DNA of 64,000 bases from Salipaludibacillus sp. CUR1 (GCF_021028955.1 NZ_JAIWPE010000016.1:62001-126000), one strand, 5' to 3'. Shown: positions 47,163 through 56,236, numbered from the stretch's first letter. A program made the numbers and translations. The notes: generated by a model from the sequence alone, not told the origin.

Positions 47163-49439
47163 TTAAGAATTTAATTCCACAGGCGCATCCTTGGATACTG
47201 TTACTTTTTCTCCTTTATGACTAATCACAAGTTCTTTTCCTTCGTTTAAAGTATAGACCGTCTTACCTTTATGAAGGCTGACTTGCAGAGTCCTTTCCAT
47301 AAATTGAATAGTAAACTTCAACTTATCCCATTGTAATGGAAGACGAGGGTTAAACAAGAGGGAATCTTCTTTCACTCTGAGACCTGCAAACCCGTAAACA
47401 AGCGCTAGCCATGTCCCTCCCATATTTGCCATGTGCAGGCCGTCCTTCGTATTTTTATGAGTATTATCCAGATCCAGCCTGGCTGTTTCAATAAAGTAAT
47501 TGTATGCTTTATCGTCATAGCCCAGCTTTGCTGCCATAATACTGAATACACAATAGGAAAGTGACGAATCGTGAGTGGTCACCTTTTCATAATAATTATA
47601 GGAACGCCGAATAGTTTCCAGATCAGCTTCGTCTTCCAACAGGAAATGCGCCAGGACCGTGTCTGCCTGCTTACACACTTGATAACGGTAAAGAGTTAAT
47701 GGATGGTAATGGAGAAGAAGCGGAAATTTCTCCGCTGGCGTTTGTTCCAAGTTCCAGACTTGCTTATTTAAAAAAGTATCATCCTGCGCATGGATTCCTA
47801 AATTTTCATCATAAGGAAGATACATCTTTTCAGCAGCCTGCTCCCATTCACGAATTTCTGCTTCTGAAACATTTAGTTTACCGGCAAGTTTTTCGAACGC
47901 CTGTTGATCAGCTTCTTTAATAAGTTCCAGCGATTTAACAGCCCACTTCAGATTATTTTTTGCCATGACGTTTGTATAAAAGTTATTGTTCACAATACAC
48001 GTGTATTCATCAGGCCCTGTGACATCATCTATAAGGAATTTGCCGTCTTTTTCATGTCCTGTATCGATCCATAACCTTGCCGTTTCAGCCAGAACCTCTG
48101 CTCCATAATCACGAAGAAACGACACGTCTTTTGTAACAAGATAATATTGGACAAAACTATAGGCAATGTCAGCACTTATATGGTATTGAGCAGTCCCTGC
48201 CGGAAAGAAACCTGAGCACTCCGACCCTGTAATCGTCCGCCATGGAAATAAGGCTCCTTGCCTGTGTCCAACTTCCATGGCTCGCGATTTAGCGTCGTCC
48301 AGGAGAGAAAATCGGTGCAAAAGCAGCTGTTTAGCTATTTCAGGCTGAGTCATCAGAAAGACTGGAAACATATAAATTTCTGTATCCCAGAAATAATGGC
48401 CTTCATACCCCTCTCCGGAGAGTCCTTTTGCTGAGATGTTACTGACGGAATCTTTGCCGGCTGACTGCAGGAGCTGGTACAAATTAAAACGGATCCCCTG
48501 CTGCAGGCTGTCATCCCCCTCAATCTCAATATCCGCTTTTGACCAGAAAGCGTTTAAATAGTCCGTTTGCTCGGTTATTAAATCCTCAAAGGTGGATGAC
48601 TTTAATTCATTTTGGACATGCCATGCGGCCTGCTTCAGGTCTTCTCCATGCCGGTAAGTATCCGTAAAAACATTAAACCTCGTAAAACTCACAGAGGATG
48701 CCGGTGTGAAACGGAAAATTTCTTCTATGGAAGATCCGTTTTCAACCACATTGTAATTATAATCTCCGGAATTTATAACCGAGTTGGAGGCACAGCAGAC
48801 TCTAAGTTTCGTTTCGTAAGTTTCGTTTAATACGGTTGGCCCTGTTTCTCCTGCCTCTGCTTCTATTACGCGCAGTCTTTTCGCATGCCCTGATGCTACG
48901 CGGGGATCTGAAGGATCAACAAAATTTGAAATATCTCCGTTAACAACCGAAGTAATAACTATTTCATTTATTTGGGAAACAGGCTCTATAGTAACTTTCT
49001 GTGTAAATAATTCTTTTCGGGAAAAGGAAACGAGCCTTTGAAAACGGAATTTCACTTCTTTTCCAGAAGGCGATTTCCAATGTATTTCCCGTTCAGAATA
49101 GCCTTTATTCAGATGGAGGGTGCGGGTATAAGAAAGAATATCCCCTTCAAACATGGTGAACCTTTCGCCGTCAACATCTATGTATATGGTTTGACTGTCA
49201 ATGATATTGACCAGTTTTTGCTGCGTGTCCGGAAAGCCATGCAATTTTTCCCCGTATTCCATTGCTGTTTCATCATGATAAGCATTAATATAAGTCCCTC
49301 TTATAGAAGTCATGTCTTCAGTGTAACCTTCTTCAAAGTTTCCCCGAACGCCTAAAAAGCCGTTTCCCAGAGCAAACAGACTTTCATTAACTAGAAGCTG
49401 TTCCTGATCCACATGGTTATCTTGAATTTTCCAGCTCAT
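47163..49439 (-). CDS. Glycoside hydrolase family 65 disaccharide phosphorylase
   Basis: A 758-residue GH65 enzyme, full length for the family. Visible are GHYFWDTEIYMFP in the (alpha/alpha)6 barrel, TGPDEYTCIVNNN with the catalytic acid Glu, and the phosphate-site segment near the C-terminal end of the barrel. It splits an alpha-glucoside with phosphate to beta-glucose 1-phosphate. The region after RTITGSECS reads FFPAGTAQYHI, which is unlike the maltose phosphorylases I remember (HNEWEITFEEIHR) and closer to kojibiose or nigerose type; this is uncertain. No phosphoglucomutase or transporter is next to it. A cre site lies upstream. Confidence 0.85.
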   Translation of the reverse strand: MSWKIQDNHVDQEQLLVNESLFALGNGFLGVRGNFEEGYTEDMTSIRGTYINAYHDETAMEYGEKLHGFPDTQQKLVNIIDSQTIYIDVDGERFTMFEGDILSYTRTLHLNKGYSEREIHWKSPSGKEVKFRFQRLVSFSRKELFTQKVTIEPVSQINEIVITSVVNGDISNFVDPSDPRVASGHAKRLRVIEAEAGETGPTVLNETYETKLRVCCASNSVINSGDYNYNVVENGSSIEEIFRFTPASSVSFTRFNVFTDTYRHGEDLKQAAWHVQNELKSSTFEDLITEQTDYLNAFWSKADIEIEGDDSLQQGIRFNLYQLLQSAGKDSVSNISAKGLSGEGYEGHYFWDTEIYMFPVFLMTQPEIAKQLLLHRFSLLDDAKSRAMEVGHRQGALFPWRTITGSECSGFFPAGTAQYHISADIAYSFVQYYLVTKDVSFLRDYGAEVLAETARLWIDTGHEKDGKFLIDDVTGPDEYTCIVNNNFYTNVMAKNNLKWAVKSLELIKEADQQAFEKLAGKLNVSEAEIREWEQAAEKMYLPYDENLGIHAQDDTFLNKQVWNLEQTPAEKFPLLLHYHPLTLYRYQVCKQADTVLAHFLLEDEADLETIRRSYNYYEKVTTHDSSLSYCVFSIMAAKLGYDDKAYNYFIETARLDLDNTHKNTKDGLHMANMGGTWLALVYGFAGLRVKEDSLLFNPRLPLQWDKLKFTIQFMERTLQVSLHKGKTVYTLNEGKELVISHKGEKVTVSKDAPVELNS

Positions 49440-49497
49440 GATCCCACTCCCTTTAATAAATCTATCTAATAACTGCCTAAAGCATAAAAGCCGCTTA

Positions 49498-49511
49498 TGA
49501 AAACCTTTTCA
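49498..49511. promoter_or_regulatory. cre-like palindrome
   Basis: TGAAAACCTTTTCA is a palindrome one base away from the CcpA cre consensus (CC in place of central CG), 59 bases upstream of the GH65 start. Confidence 0.45.
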
Positions 49512-49647
49512 TATTTAGAGTTTATCAAAAGTCCAATTATTTATCTACGATATTCTATTTTTTGCTTTAATACTTATATTCCCTGATTTTTTTTAAAATT
49601 CAACTCTATTTCCTGACATAACACATGTGTATAAAAAGGGTTGTTTA

Positions 49648-49661
49648 TGATATCGTTTTCA
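49648..49661 (-). promoter_or_regulatory. CcpA cre site upstream of the GH65 gene
   Basis: TGAAAACGATATCA on the minus strand fits the cre consensus TGWAANCGNTNWCA at every position. It lies about 210 bases upstream of the GH65 start codon, in a 335-base gap that otherwise shows no gene. Catabolite repression of a disaccharide phosphorylase is expected. Confidence 0.7.
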
Positions 49662-49774
49662 TATAATTTTTAAAAAAGATAGAGCGGCAATAGGCCGCGC
49701 CTTCCCTTTTCCGCTCCTCTATATAACTTTTTGTAAGTATGGCCAGCTCTCACACATCTTTCTGCCCTGTTCTT

Positions 49775-50974
49775 TCAATCTGCATTCAGAGTCAGTTTCA
49801 GTAAACGGTCATCATTTTCCTCTGGTGAACCTCTTCCGTCCGTATTGTTTGTAATTAAGTAAATAGCTCCATCTTTATATTTCACGTCCCGAAGACGTCC
49901 TTCTCCTTCAAATACTTTAGTCATTTCCTGATTATCTTCATCAAAATAATAAAGGCTTTCTCCTCTCAAACCTGTCACAAGCAGGTCATCTTCCCGGAAA
50001 GTGACGCCTGACGGGGCCCATGTATCTTCACCAGAGTGAATCAGCGGCTCTTCCATTCCTTCATTTGATTCATCCCCCTCTATGACTGGCCATCCGTAAT
50101 TATTGCCCGGCTCAATTAAGTTAATTTCATCATGTCCTACCGGCCCATGCTCAGAGCTGTAAAATGCTTCATTTTCATCCCAGGCCAGCCCCTGAGGATT
50201 TCGGTGGCCATAGCTGAAAACGTATGAATCTTCAAAAGGATTATCTTCCGGAATATCACCCTCTGCAGTCATTCTTAATATACTCCCTGCCAAGTTGTCT
50301 TCATCCTGCGATAAATCAGGATCATCTGCATCACCGGTTGTCGCGTAGAGCATGTCGTCCGGTCCAATGGCAAGACGGCCGCCATTATGGATTTGAGCCC
50401 CCGGAATATCGTCTATAAAAATATCTGTTTCTGCCCACCCATCATTATTTTCCTTTTTAACTTTAACTACCCGGTTCATAAGGGAGCCATTTTCTCCTTC
50501 AAATGTATAATAAACATAGGCTTCTCCGGAGTCGGCGAAATCGTCAGCAAGCTTAAAACCTAATAATCCGCCTTCCCCTTCATGCGCTACAGGAGTAGAG
50601 GTCTGTAATTCTGTTTGTTCAGTTTCCCCATTTTCTATTTCCAGAATCCTACCGTGCCTGTCAGTCATGTATACAGTTTCTTCATGGATATTTAAAGACC
50701 AGGGAATCTCAAGATTTTCAGCCAGGACTTTAACATCCCAGTCCTCAGTTGTTACATTATTCATATGTATACCCTCTTCTGCTGTTCCAGACTCGTTTTC
50801 CTCCATAGGATCTTCCGGACTGTTATCAGCTCCCTCCTGTTCATTATGCTCCTGGGTGTCAGGTTCGTTTTCCTGCATTGTATTATCCGTTTGGCATCCC
50901 GCCAAAAAACCTGCCCCCATTATAACTGAAGTCAAACAGCCTCTCCGGCGTGCAGCTGCTGTGTTAAAAACCAT
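49775..50974 (-). CDS. PQQ-dependent sugar dehydrogenase-like lipoprotein
   Basis: About 399 residues from ATG 50974 (AAAGGAGG upstream). A lipoprotein signal ends at LAGC (about residue 27), then an acidic linker and a six-bladed propeller of the soluble aldose/glucose-sorbosone dehydrogenase family. Visible are IPWSLNI near the start, HNGGRLAIGPDD, and GHRNPQGLAWDE...EHGPVGHDEIN, the PQQ and active-site part. It would oxidise sugars at the outer face of the membrane. No PQQ synthesis genes are in the window, so cofactor or true activity is open. Confidence 0.82.
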   Translation of the reverse strand: MVFNTAAARRRGCLTSVIMGAGFLAGCQTDNTMQENEPDTQEHNEQEGADNSPEDPMEENESGTAEEGIHMNNVTTEDWDVKVLAENLEIPWSLNIHEETVYMTDRHGRILEIENGETEQTELQTSTPVAHEGEGGLLGFKLADDFADSGEAYVYYTFEGENGSLMNRVVKVKKENNDGWAETDIFIDDIPGAQIHNGGRLAIGPDDMLYATTGDADDPDLSQDEDNLAGSILRMTAEGDIPEDNPFEDSYVFSYGHRNPQGLAWDENEAFYSSEHGPVGHDEINLIEPGNNYGWPVIEGDESNEGMEEPLIHSGEDTWAPSGVTFREDDLLVTGLRGESLYYFDEDNQEMTKVFEGEGRLRDVKYKDGAIYLITNNTDGRGSPEENDDRLLKLTLNAD

Positions 50975-51080
50975 AAAAAAACCTCCTTTAAAAGGGACTA
51001 TACCCAAATAAAGGAGGGATTAATATAGCATTTACATAAAGTAAATTTCTGTTCTAAAGTAAGCAGCTCGAGCTAATGAT

Positions 51081-52664
51081 TCAGTCAGTTTCCGGATAGT
51101 TATTCTCCAGCAGCACAATCGAGTCATCCGGGGCCATTTTATTCATGTGCTGCATTGCATCCTGGAGGTTTTCAGCCACGTACAGTTTTTGATCCGGATA
51201 ACCGGCCTCTTTCAAACCATCCTGTAAGGGCTCTGTCTGTTTTTTACCGACTAAAATAATATAATCACATTTGTCCGCTGAATAGCGCGCCCATTCTTTA
51301 TTAATCTCATAGTCGTTTCCTCCCGTTTCAATGATTCCAGGAGTAATAAGCATACGGTAACCGTCCATATGTCCAAGTACATCAATGGCTGCCTTGGAAC
51401 CGAGCGGATTTGAATTATAACTGTCATCAATTATAGTGATGTTGCCTGAGGAACGTTTTAACTCCAGGTTGTGCGGAACAGCAGCCATTTTCTTTACAGC
51501 TCCCGCCATCTGTTTAAGAGACAATCCCATTTCAAGCCCGACTGCTGCCGCAGCAAGTATGTTATAAATATTATGTCTGCCCAGAAGTTTTGTAATGAAA
51601 GTTTCTTTTTTCCCATCAGCTGTTGTGACCGTAAAAGACATGCCTTTACCACTAAATTTAATATTAGACGCTCTGAGGTCTGCATCCTTTCTGTCTATCC
51701 CGTAATATATTTTCCTGCAGGAATTTTTCGGCTCCCAGGACATTATATTTTCATCATCCATATTTAAAAAAGCCGCTCCCTCCTGCTCAGGAAGTGTTTC
51801 CACTATTTGATACTTTGTTTTTTTCATGTTTTCAAGTGTGTCAGGATCCTGTGCATAAATATCTGACAATATACCGTACTTCTGAGTCACCAGGTCACAA
51901 ATCTCCCTGATATCTCCTTCTTGCTCCGCACTCATCTCAGCAATAAAAATGTCGTGGTAAGATTTTAACTGTTCATTAATTGTGCGGGCAATTCCAAATT
52001 TTGAAGTATGGTGTTCCGGGGTCATCAAAACGTTATATTTTGAAGATAATATTGTTTGAACAAAGTGTTTAACATTTGCTCCGGCAAAGCTTCCTGTTAT
52101 TCCGATCACTGTCAGGCCGGGTGAGGCTTTAAGAAGCCTTTCGGCATCATTAATAAACCTCCGACTGATCCTTGACTCAATCGGGCGGTTAATCGTATTG
52201 GCAATAAGGACAATATAATAAGGGAAAACAGCCGCTAAAATGAGAATAAACAGGGCCGCAAAAATACTGAAAAACGCTGCAACACTAATAGAGACAGAAG
52301 CCGTCAGCCCGTAAATAATATAAGTCGCCCCCAGTAGACGCTGAACCCGCGGGGTATAGACCAAACTCTTCTTTTCTTCTGGTTTGTTGCTTAAATTATT
52401 AAAAAATAAGAGAACGAATACCGCAATAGCCGCTCCCAGACTAACTGTTACTGAATCAGTGACAACATGTAAAACAAGGGGCAGCGCATAAAGGACTTCC
52501 AGCCTCAAAAACACTTTTGAGCGATGACTGCCCATCCACTTTGTATACTGCTCGTTCCTGTAGGAATTCACCTGAAGCATATGTACACTTCCCTTTGTTT
52601 TAACCGTAACCGGTAAAATCCAGGCGATAAGTGTAAATATGAATAATACCATTGTAACTATCAT
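51081..52664 (-). CDS. Membrane-anchored MurF/Mur-ligase homologue with degenerate P-loop
   Basis: A 527-residue protein. Residues 1-170 hold about five membrane helices; the rest is a Mur ligase of the MurF-like membrane class. Family landmarks remain: INEQL, IAEMSAEQEGDI, EICDLVTQK, DDSYNSNPLGSKAA and TPGIIETG. But the P-loop reads GITGSFAGANVK where active Mur ligases have GITGS-x-GKT-x-x-K, so the ATP-binding Lys and Thr are lost, and the usual GPQHLETF segment has become AQDPDTLE. Probably a non-catalytic or repurposed paralogue. No partner gene is adjacent. Confidence 0.82.
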   Translation of the reverse strand: MIVTMVLFIFTLIAWILPVTVKTKGSVHMLQVNSYRNEQYTKWMGSHRSKVFLRLEVLYALPLVLHVVTDSVTVSLGAAIAVFVLLFFNNLSNKPEEKKSLVYTPRVQRLLGATYIIYGLTASVSISVAAFFSIFAALFILILAAVFPYYIVLIANTINRPIESRISRRFINDAERLLKASPGLTVIGITGSFAGANVKHFVQTILSSKYNVLMTPEHHTSKFGIARTINEQLKSYHDIFIAEMSAEQEGDIREICDLVTQKYGILSDIYAQDPDTLENMKKTKYQIVETLPEQEGAAFLNMDDENIMSWEPKNSCRKIYYGIDRKDADLRASNIKFSGKGMSFTVTTADGKKETFITKLLGRHNIYNILAAAAVGLEMGLSLKQMAGAVKKMAAVPHNLELKRSSGNITIIDDSYNSNPLGSKAAIDVLGHMDGYRMLITPGIIETGGNDYEINKEWARYSADKCDYIILVGKKQTEPLQDGLKEAGYPDQKLYVAENLQDAMQHMNKMAPDDSIVLLENNYPETD

Positions 52665-52789
52665 AGCTGTGAACTCCTTCCTTATTTTAAAAATACTGCC
52701 TTTTTCTACTAAGCATACCCTTTTGGTTAGTTCTTTAACACCTTTTTCCCCTAACTTCAGTCTGCTGTTTCATATTATTCTGAAACACT

Positions 52790-52830
52790 AAAAAAGGTGC
52801 CGGCAACATGCTAAGGGCTGCCTGACACCT
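52790..52830 (-). terminator. Intrinsic terminator of the Fic operon
   Basis: On the minus strand GGTGTCAGGCA pairs with TGCCGGCACC across a 14-base loop and runs into TTTTTT. The stem begins in the last codons of the fic gene. Confidence 0.75.
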
Positions 52831-53413
52831 CCTGATAAATCAGCTGATTCATGACTTTTTTCAAAGGGCCTAACCGTGTCGTTGACGCGATCGATGCTTT
52901 TAATATCGTTTTTTCATCTGCTCTTGCCCAGTCAAGCACAAATCCTCCGTCCAGAGCCAAAGTCCGGATAAATTCCCTGCAGGAACGGCCGTTTCCGTCT
53001 CGAAAGGGGTGCAGTACATTAATCTCCGCCAGATAAAAAGCAAGAAGAGCCGCCATATCTTCATGATTACGATTCTGCCATACGTCGTTTTGAATTCTTG
53101 TAAAAAGATTTTTTGCACTTTCTTCCAGATGAAGGGCAGGAGCAAATGTAAACCCTCCCTTAGAGATATTTTCCACTCTCAGTTTTCCTGCAAAAGGATA
53201 AATGTCCTGAAATATGTAATAATGAATAGCTTTTAAATGCTCCAGGTTAAAACCCCCGGTTACAGGCTGAAGCTCTAATTCGGTCAGTCTTTTTGAAGTT
53301 ATCACCGCATCCATTTGCCTCAGCTGTCTTTCTTCCCTAATATTAAAATGGTTAATCAGCACTTCTGTCCCAGGATAACAGTACGCTGATTCCCCCGTTC
53401 CATATTTACTCAT
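52811..53413 (-). CDS. Fic-domain AMP-transferase toxin
   Basis: A 200-residue single-domain Fic protein. The catalytic motif HPFRDGNGRSCREFIR (about residues 137-152) keeps the His, the phosphate-binding Gly-Asn-Gly and Arg. The beta-hairpin flap (about 85-100) precedes it. Fic proteins of this size transfer AMP to targets such as DNA gyrase and topoisomerase IV. It lacks the internal inhibitory helix; that helix is in the small protein encoded just upstream and overlapping by eight bases, so this is a class I Fic toxin-antitoxin pair. Confidence 0.9.
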   Translation of the reverse strand: MSKYGTGESAYCYPGTEVLINHFNIREERQLRQMDAVITSKRLTELELQPVTGGFNLEHLKAIHYYIFQDIYPFAGKLRVENISKGGFTFAPALHLEESAKNLFTRIQNDVWQNRNHEDMAALLAFYLAEINVLHPFRDGNGRSCREFIRTLALDGGFVLDWARADEKTILKASIASTTRLGPLKKVMNQLIYQEVSGSP

Positions 53414-53585
53414 TGCGGGTCAGTTCCAGTGCTTTTTTCATAAAGGCATCATGACTGATCCTGCCGAGCAGCTGATCTTTCACAAGTTGTTCCTGCCTTT
53501 CGCTCAACGTTAACCCTTCAACAGCAAGCGATGCTTTCGCTGATTTAAGTGCAGTTTCCACTTGACTTAATTTTCTCACCTGCAT
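53406..53585 (-). CDS. VbhA-like antitoxin of the Fic toxin
   Basis: A 59-residue protein from ATG 53585 (an AAGGTG box five bases upstream). The segment ASLAVEGLTLS contains the class I inhibition motif S-x-x-x-E-G that inserts next to the Fic ATP site. Its stop overlaps the fic start by eight bases, so the two are translationally coupled and antitoxin is made first, as expected for a toxin-antitoxin operon. Confidence 0.85.
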   Translation of the reverse strand: MQVRKLSQVETALKSAKASLAVEGLTLSERQEQLVKDQLLGRISHDAFMKKALELTRNE

Positions 53586-53639
53586 CTCCACACCTTTCGC
53601 ATACACACTATCCTTAATTATACTACATTTATCAGCAAG

Positions 53640-53993
53640 TTAAAATGCAGCCTCCTTCTTTTTCGCGTAGATATGGTGGATAACCGCATTAGCGATATAT
53701 AAAATTGCCAGGACAGCAAAAAATACATTCCAGCCGACAACATAATAAAAACTGTAATCCCTGAGATTAGGAAAATCGAGATGGGCAGGGTCCGTAAAAC
53801 GGGATAGAAAAAAGTGGTAAATGGCCAGCGCGAGTATAAAAGTAAACACAGTCTGGAAAGTGATATAAAAAGTGGTTTTGATTTTTGACATTTGGATTTT
53901 ATCTATCAGTACGAAAAATAAATAGCCTACACTGAAAAAATTCATCATCATCAACACAACAAGCAGAATAATGAGAGTGGCTTCATTTATCAT
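53640..53993 (-). CDS. Hypothetical small membrane protein
   Basis: A 117-residue protein with three predicted membrane helices (about residues 5-28, 40-62, 82-106) and a basic tail (HIYAKKKEAAF). A GAGGAGG box precedes the ATG. I do not recognise the family. It is upstream of the Fic operon on the same strand, with a 54-base gap. Confidence 0.65.
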   Translation of the reverse strand: MINEATLIILLVVLMMMNFFSVGYLFFVLIDKIQMSKIKTTFYITFQTVFTFILALAIYHFFLSRFTDPAHLDFPNLRDYSFYYVVGWNVFFAVLAILYIANAVIHHIYAKKKEAAF

Positions 53994-54105
53994 CTTAGAC
54001 CTCCTCTTAAATTATTAACCACTTCCATTATATAGCAGGTCATCCAGTCTATACGAGTATTTAGTGCTATTTTTAAGCAAAAAGGTTAATGTCAGTTATT
54101 AGTAC

Positions 54106-54134
54106 TTGGTATAAATTTTAAATAATTGTATAAT
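54106..54134 (+). promoter_or_regulatory. Sigma-A promoter of the degV gene
   Basis: TTGGTA, 17 bases, TATAAT on the plus strand, about 43 bases upstream of the ATG. Confidence 0.7.
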
Positions 54135-54176
54135 AAAACTAACTTCGATGAAATTGGAAAGTGAGCTGAAATTTTT

Positions 54177-55031
54177 ATGACTAAAAAAATTGCTTGGGTG
54201 ACAGACAGCACGGCTTATATAACTAAAGAACTTTCAGAACATCCTGATGTTTATGTCCTTCCGCTCTCGATTATATTTGACGGAGAGGCATTTGAAGATG
54301 GTGTAGAGTTAACTACAGAAGAACTGTACGAAAGAATCCGTTCAAATAAAGAGGTGCCGAAAACATCTCAGCCTTCAGCCGGAAGGTTTGCCGAACTTTA
54401 TGAAAAGCTTAAAGAAAACTATGATGCTGCGGTTGCAGTCCATATTTCCAAAAAATTAAGCGGAACATATAACAGTTCAGCTTCAGGGAGAGATATAGCA
54501 GATTTCAATGTTCAGCTTGTAGATTCCTGCTCGATGTCTTATGCCATTACAACGCTGATTGAAAAAGGAATGACATTAGCTGAACAGGGGGTGCCGCCTG
54601 AGGAGATTCAAGAGGTGCTTCAGCAGGCTGCCGCGCGTTCAGAGAACTACATTCTGCTTGGAAGCCTGGAACAGTTTTATAAAGGCGGAAGAATGTCAGG
54701 CACACAATACCTTCTTGGAAACCTTTTGCAAATTAAACCGATTATACGGATTACACCGGAAGGAGAATTTGAGTTGTTCCAGAAAGTCCGTTCAGAGAAA
54801 AAAGCGGTTAAACGGATGCTGGAACTTCTGGGTGAATCCTACAATAAATACCGTATAAATCAGGTGCAGATTATGCACGGCAATATAGAAAGTAAAGCAC
54901 AGGAACTGAAATCAAAGGTAAAAGATCTCTTCCCTGAACTTGATATTTTTATCGGGGAGATCAGCTCCTCTATTGCCGTTCACGCCGGAGAAGGCACCTT
55001 AGCAATGATTTGGCACAACGAAGATAAATGA
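54177..55031 (+). CDS. DegV family fatty-acid-binding protein
   Basis: A 284-residue DegV protein. The start IAWVTDSTAYI, the motif PKTSQPSAGRF (about residues 60-70) and KKLSGTYNSS (about 95-104) are the conserved fatty-acid carboxylate contacts. FakB-type DegV proteins hand exogenous fatty acids to the FakA kinase; bacilli have several paralogues and the ligand of this one is not known. Single gene, own promoter and terminator. Confidence 0.88.
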   Translation: MTKKIAWVTDSTAYITKELSEHPDVYVLPLSIIFDGEAFEDGVELTTEELYERIRSNKEVPKTSQPSAGRFAELYEKLKENYDAAVAVHISKKLSGTYNSSASGRDIADFNVQLVDSCSMSYAITTLIEKGMTLAEQGVPPEEIQEVLQQAAARSENYILLGSLEQFYKGGRMSGTQYLLGNLLQIKPIIRITPEGEFELFQKVRSEKKAVKRMLELLGESYNKYRINQVQIMHGNIESKAQELKSKVKDLFPELDIFIGEISSSIAVHAGEGTLAMIWHNEDK

Positions 55032-55041
55032 TGGTATGATA

Positions 55042-55086
55042 AAAGAGTCTTTCCATAAAGCTGGGAAAGACTCTTCTTCTTTTTAT
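55042..55086 (+). terminator. Intrinsic terminator after the degV gene
   Basis: AAGAGTCTTTCC and GGAAAGACTCTT form a 12-bp perfect stem followed by CTTCTTTTTAT. Confidence 0.88.
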
Positions 55087-55174
55087 GAAAATCCGAAAGA
55101 CAGCTCAACAGCCTGCAGTATAAGAACATTATAAAAAACAGGATGATACCATCTCGTAAAAAGGAGGGCTTCTG

Positions 55175-56077
55175 TTGAAAGTGAGAACAGCTTACTTAAT
55201 GGTTATTATCGGTGCTGCCCTCTGGGGAATAACAGGCCTTTTTGTCCAGTATTTATATGTGTATGGGTTCACCCCCTGGGAAGTAGTCGGTATCCGTTTA
55301 ACCTTTTCCACGGTTTTAATTTTTACATATTTAATATTAAAAAAACGCGCGCTCTTAAAAGTCAGACTAAAAGATCTGCCTTTTTTTGCGGGAACAGGAA
55401 TTGTCAGTATTGCTTTCTTTAATTACTTCTTCTTTACGGTAATGAATGAGGCTTCCCTTTCACTGTCCGTTGTTCTTCTCTATACGGGGCCTGTTTTCGT
55501 AGCTGTTATATCACGCTTTACGTTTGGGGAACCATTTACAAGCAATAAAGTAACCGCATTAATTTTAATGCTTGCCGGATGCAGCCTCACTGTCGGCCTT
55601 CTTCCTGCCGGCCAGTTGAACGTAAGCGCGACGATTATCTTATTCGGCTTAGCCTCAGGCTTTTTCTACGCCCTTTACAGCATATTCGGAAAATATGTCA
55701 GCAGCCGGTATCACACGTTAACCATTACAGCCTATTCCATGCTCTTCGGTTCGTTCTTTTTAGTGCCTACAAGCCAATTATGGACTAAAGCGGAATTATT
55801 TGCAGAACCAGGTGTGATTATGAACGGGCTGGGACTTGCATTGTTTGCAACCGTTCTCGCTTACGCCTTTTATACTTATGGTCTGACCTACGTAGAATCG
55901 AGCCGAGCTGCTATTTTGTCCACTGTGGAACCTGTAGTCGCCATCATTGTTGGTACTGCTCTTTTTAATGATAAGCTGACCATTTGGCAGGCTGCAGGAA
56001 TGCTGCTCGTGATACTCTCTGTCCTTCTGACCGTCCAAAAGAAAAGACAGCCTATCAAGAAGAAGGCTGCCTCTTAG
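55175..56077 (+). CDS. EamA/DMT family transporter
   Basis: A 300-residue protein with ten predicted membrane helices in two EamA repeats (about residues 5-135 and 150-290). The second repeat ends in the family pattern ESSRAAILSTVEPVVAIIVG. Members export amino acids or other metabolites; the substrate here is unknown. Start TTG 55175 behind AAGGAGG. Single gene, followed by a dispersed repeat. Confidence 0.85.
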   Translation: MKVRTAYLMVIIGAALWGITGLFVQYLYVYGFTPWEVVGIRLTFSTVLIFTYLILKKRALLKVRLKDLPFFAGTGIVSIAFFNYFFFTVMNEASLSLSVVLLYTGPVFVAVISRFTFGEPFTSNKVTALILMLAGCSLTVGLLPAGQLNVSATIILFGLASGFFYALYSIFGKYVSSRYHTLTITAYSMLFGSFFLVPTSQLWTKAELFAEPGVIMNGLGLALFATVLAYAFYTYGLTYVESSRAAILSTVEPVVAIIVGTALFNDKLTIWQAAGMLLVILSVLLTVQKKRQPIKKKAAS

Positions 56078-56098
56078 AAAAAAATGAAAAAAATTAGT

Positions 56099-56236
56099 TT
56101 GATTGAAGGACAGAAGGTGGTGACGCCCAAGGGATTATGCGAAGTCTGAAGATCCAATTCAACGAAGCTGCAGGCTGAGTTGAATTTAGCTGAAGACAAG
56201 CCCCTGGGCAAGCATCCACCTGGCGGACTGAAATGA
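56099..56236 (+). repeat. Dispersed Bacillaceae intergenic repeat, fullest copy
   Basis: GATTGAAGGACAGAAGG at the left and GAAGACAAGCCCCTGGGCAA...CACCTGGCGGACTGAAAT at the right, with AGTCTGAAGATCC and GAGTTGAA between. It aligns with 27470-27596 (opposite strand) and with the parts at 46396 and 46880. It lies at the 3' end of the ALDH gene and of the EamA gene. Confidence 0.7.
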
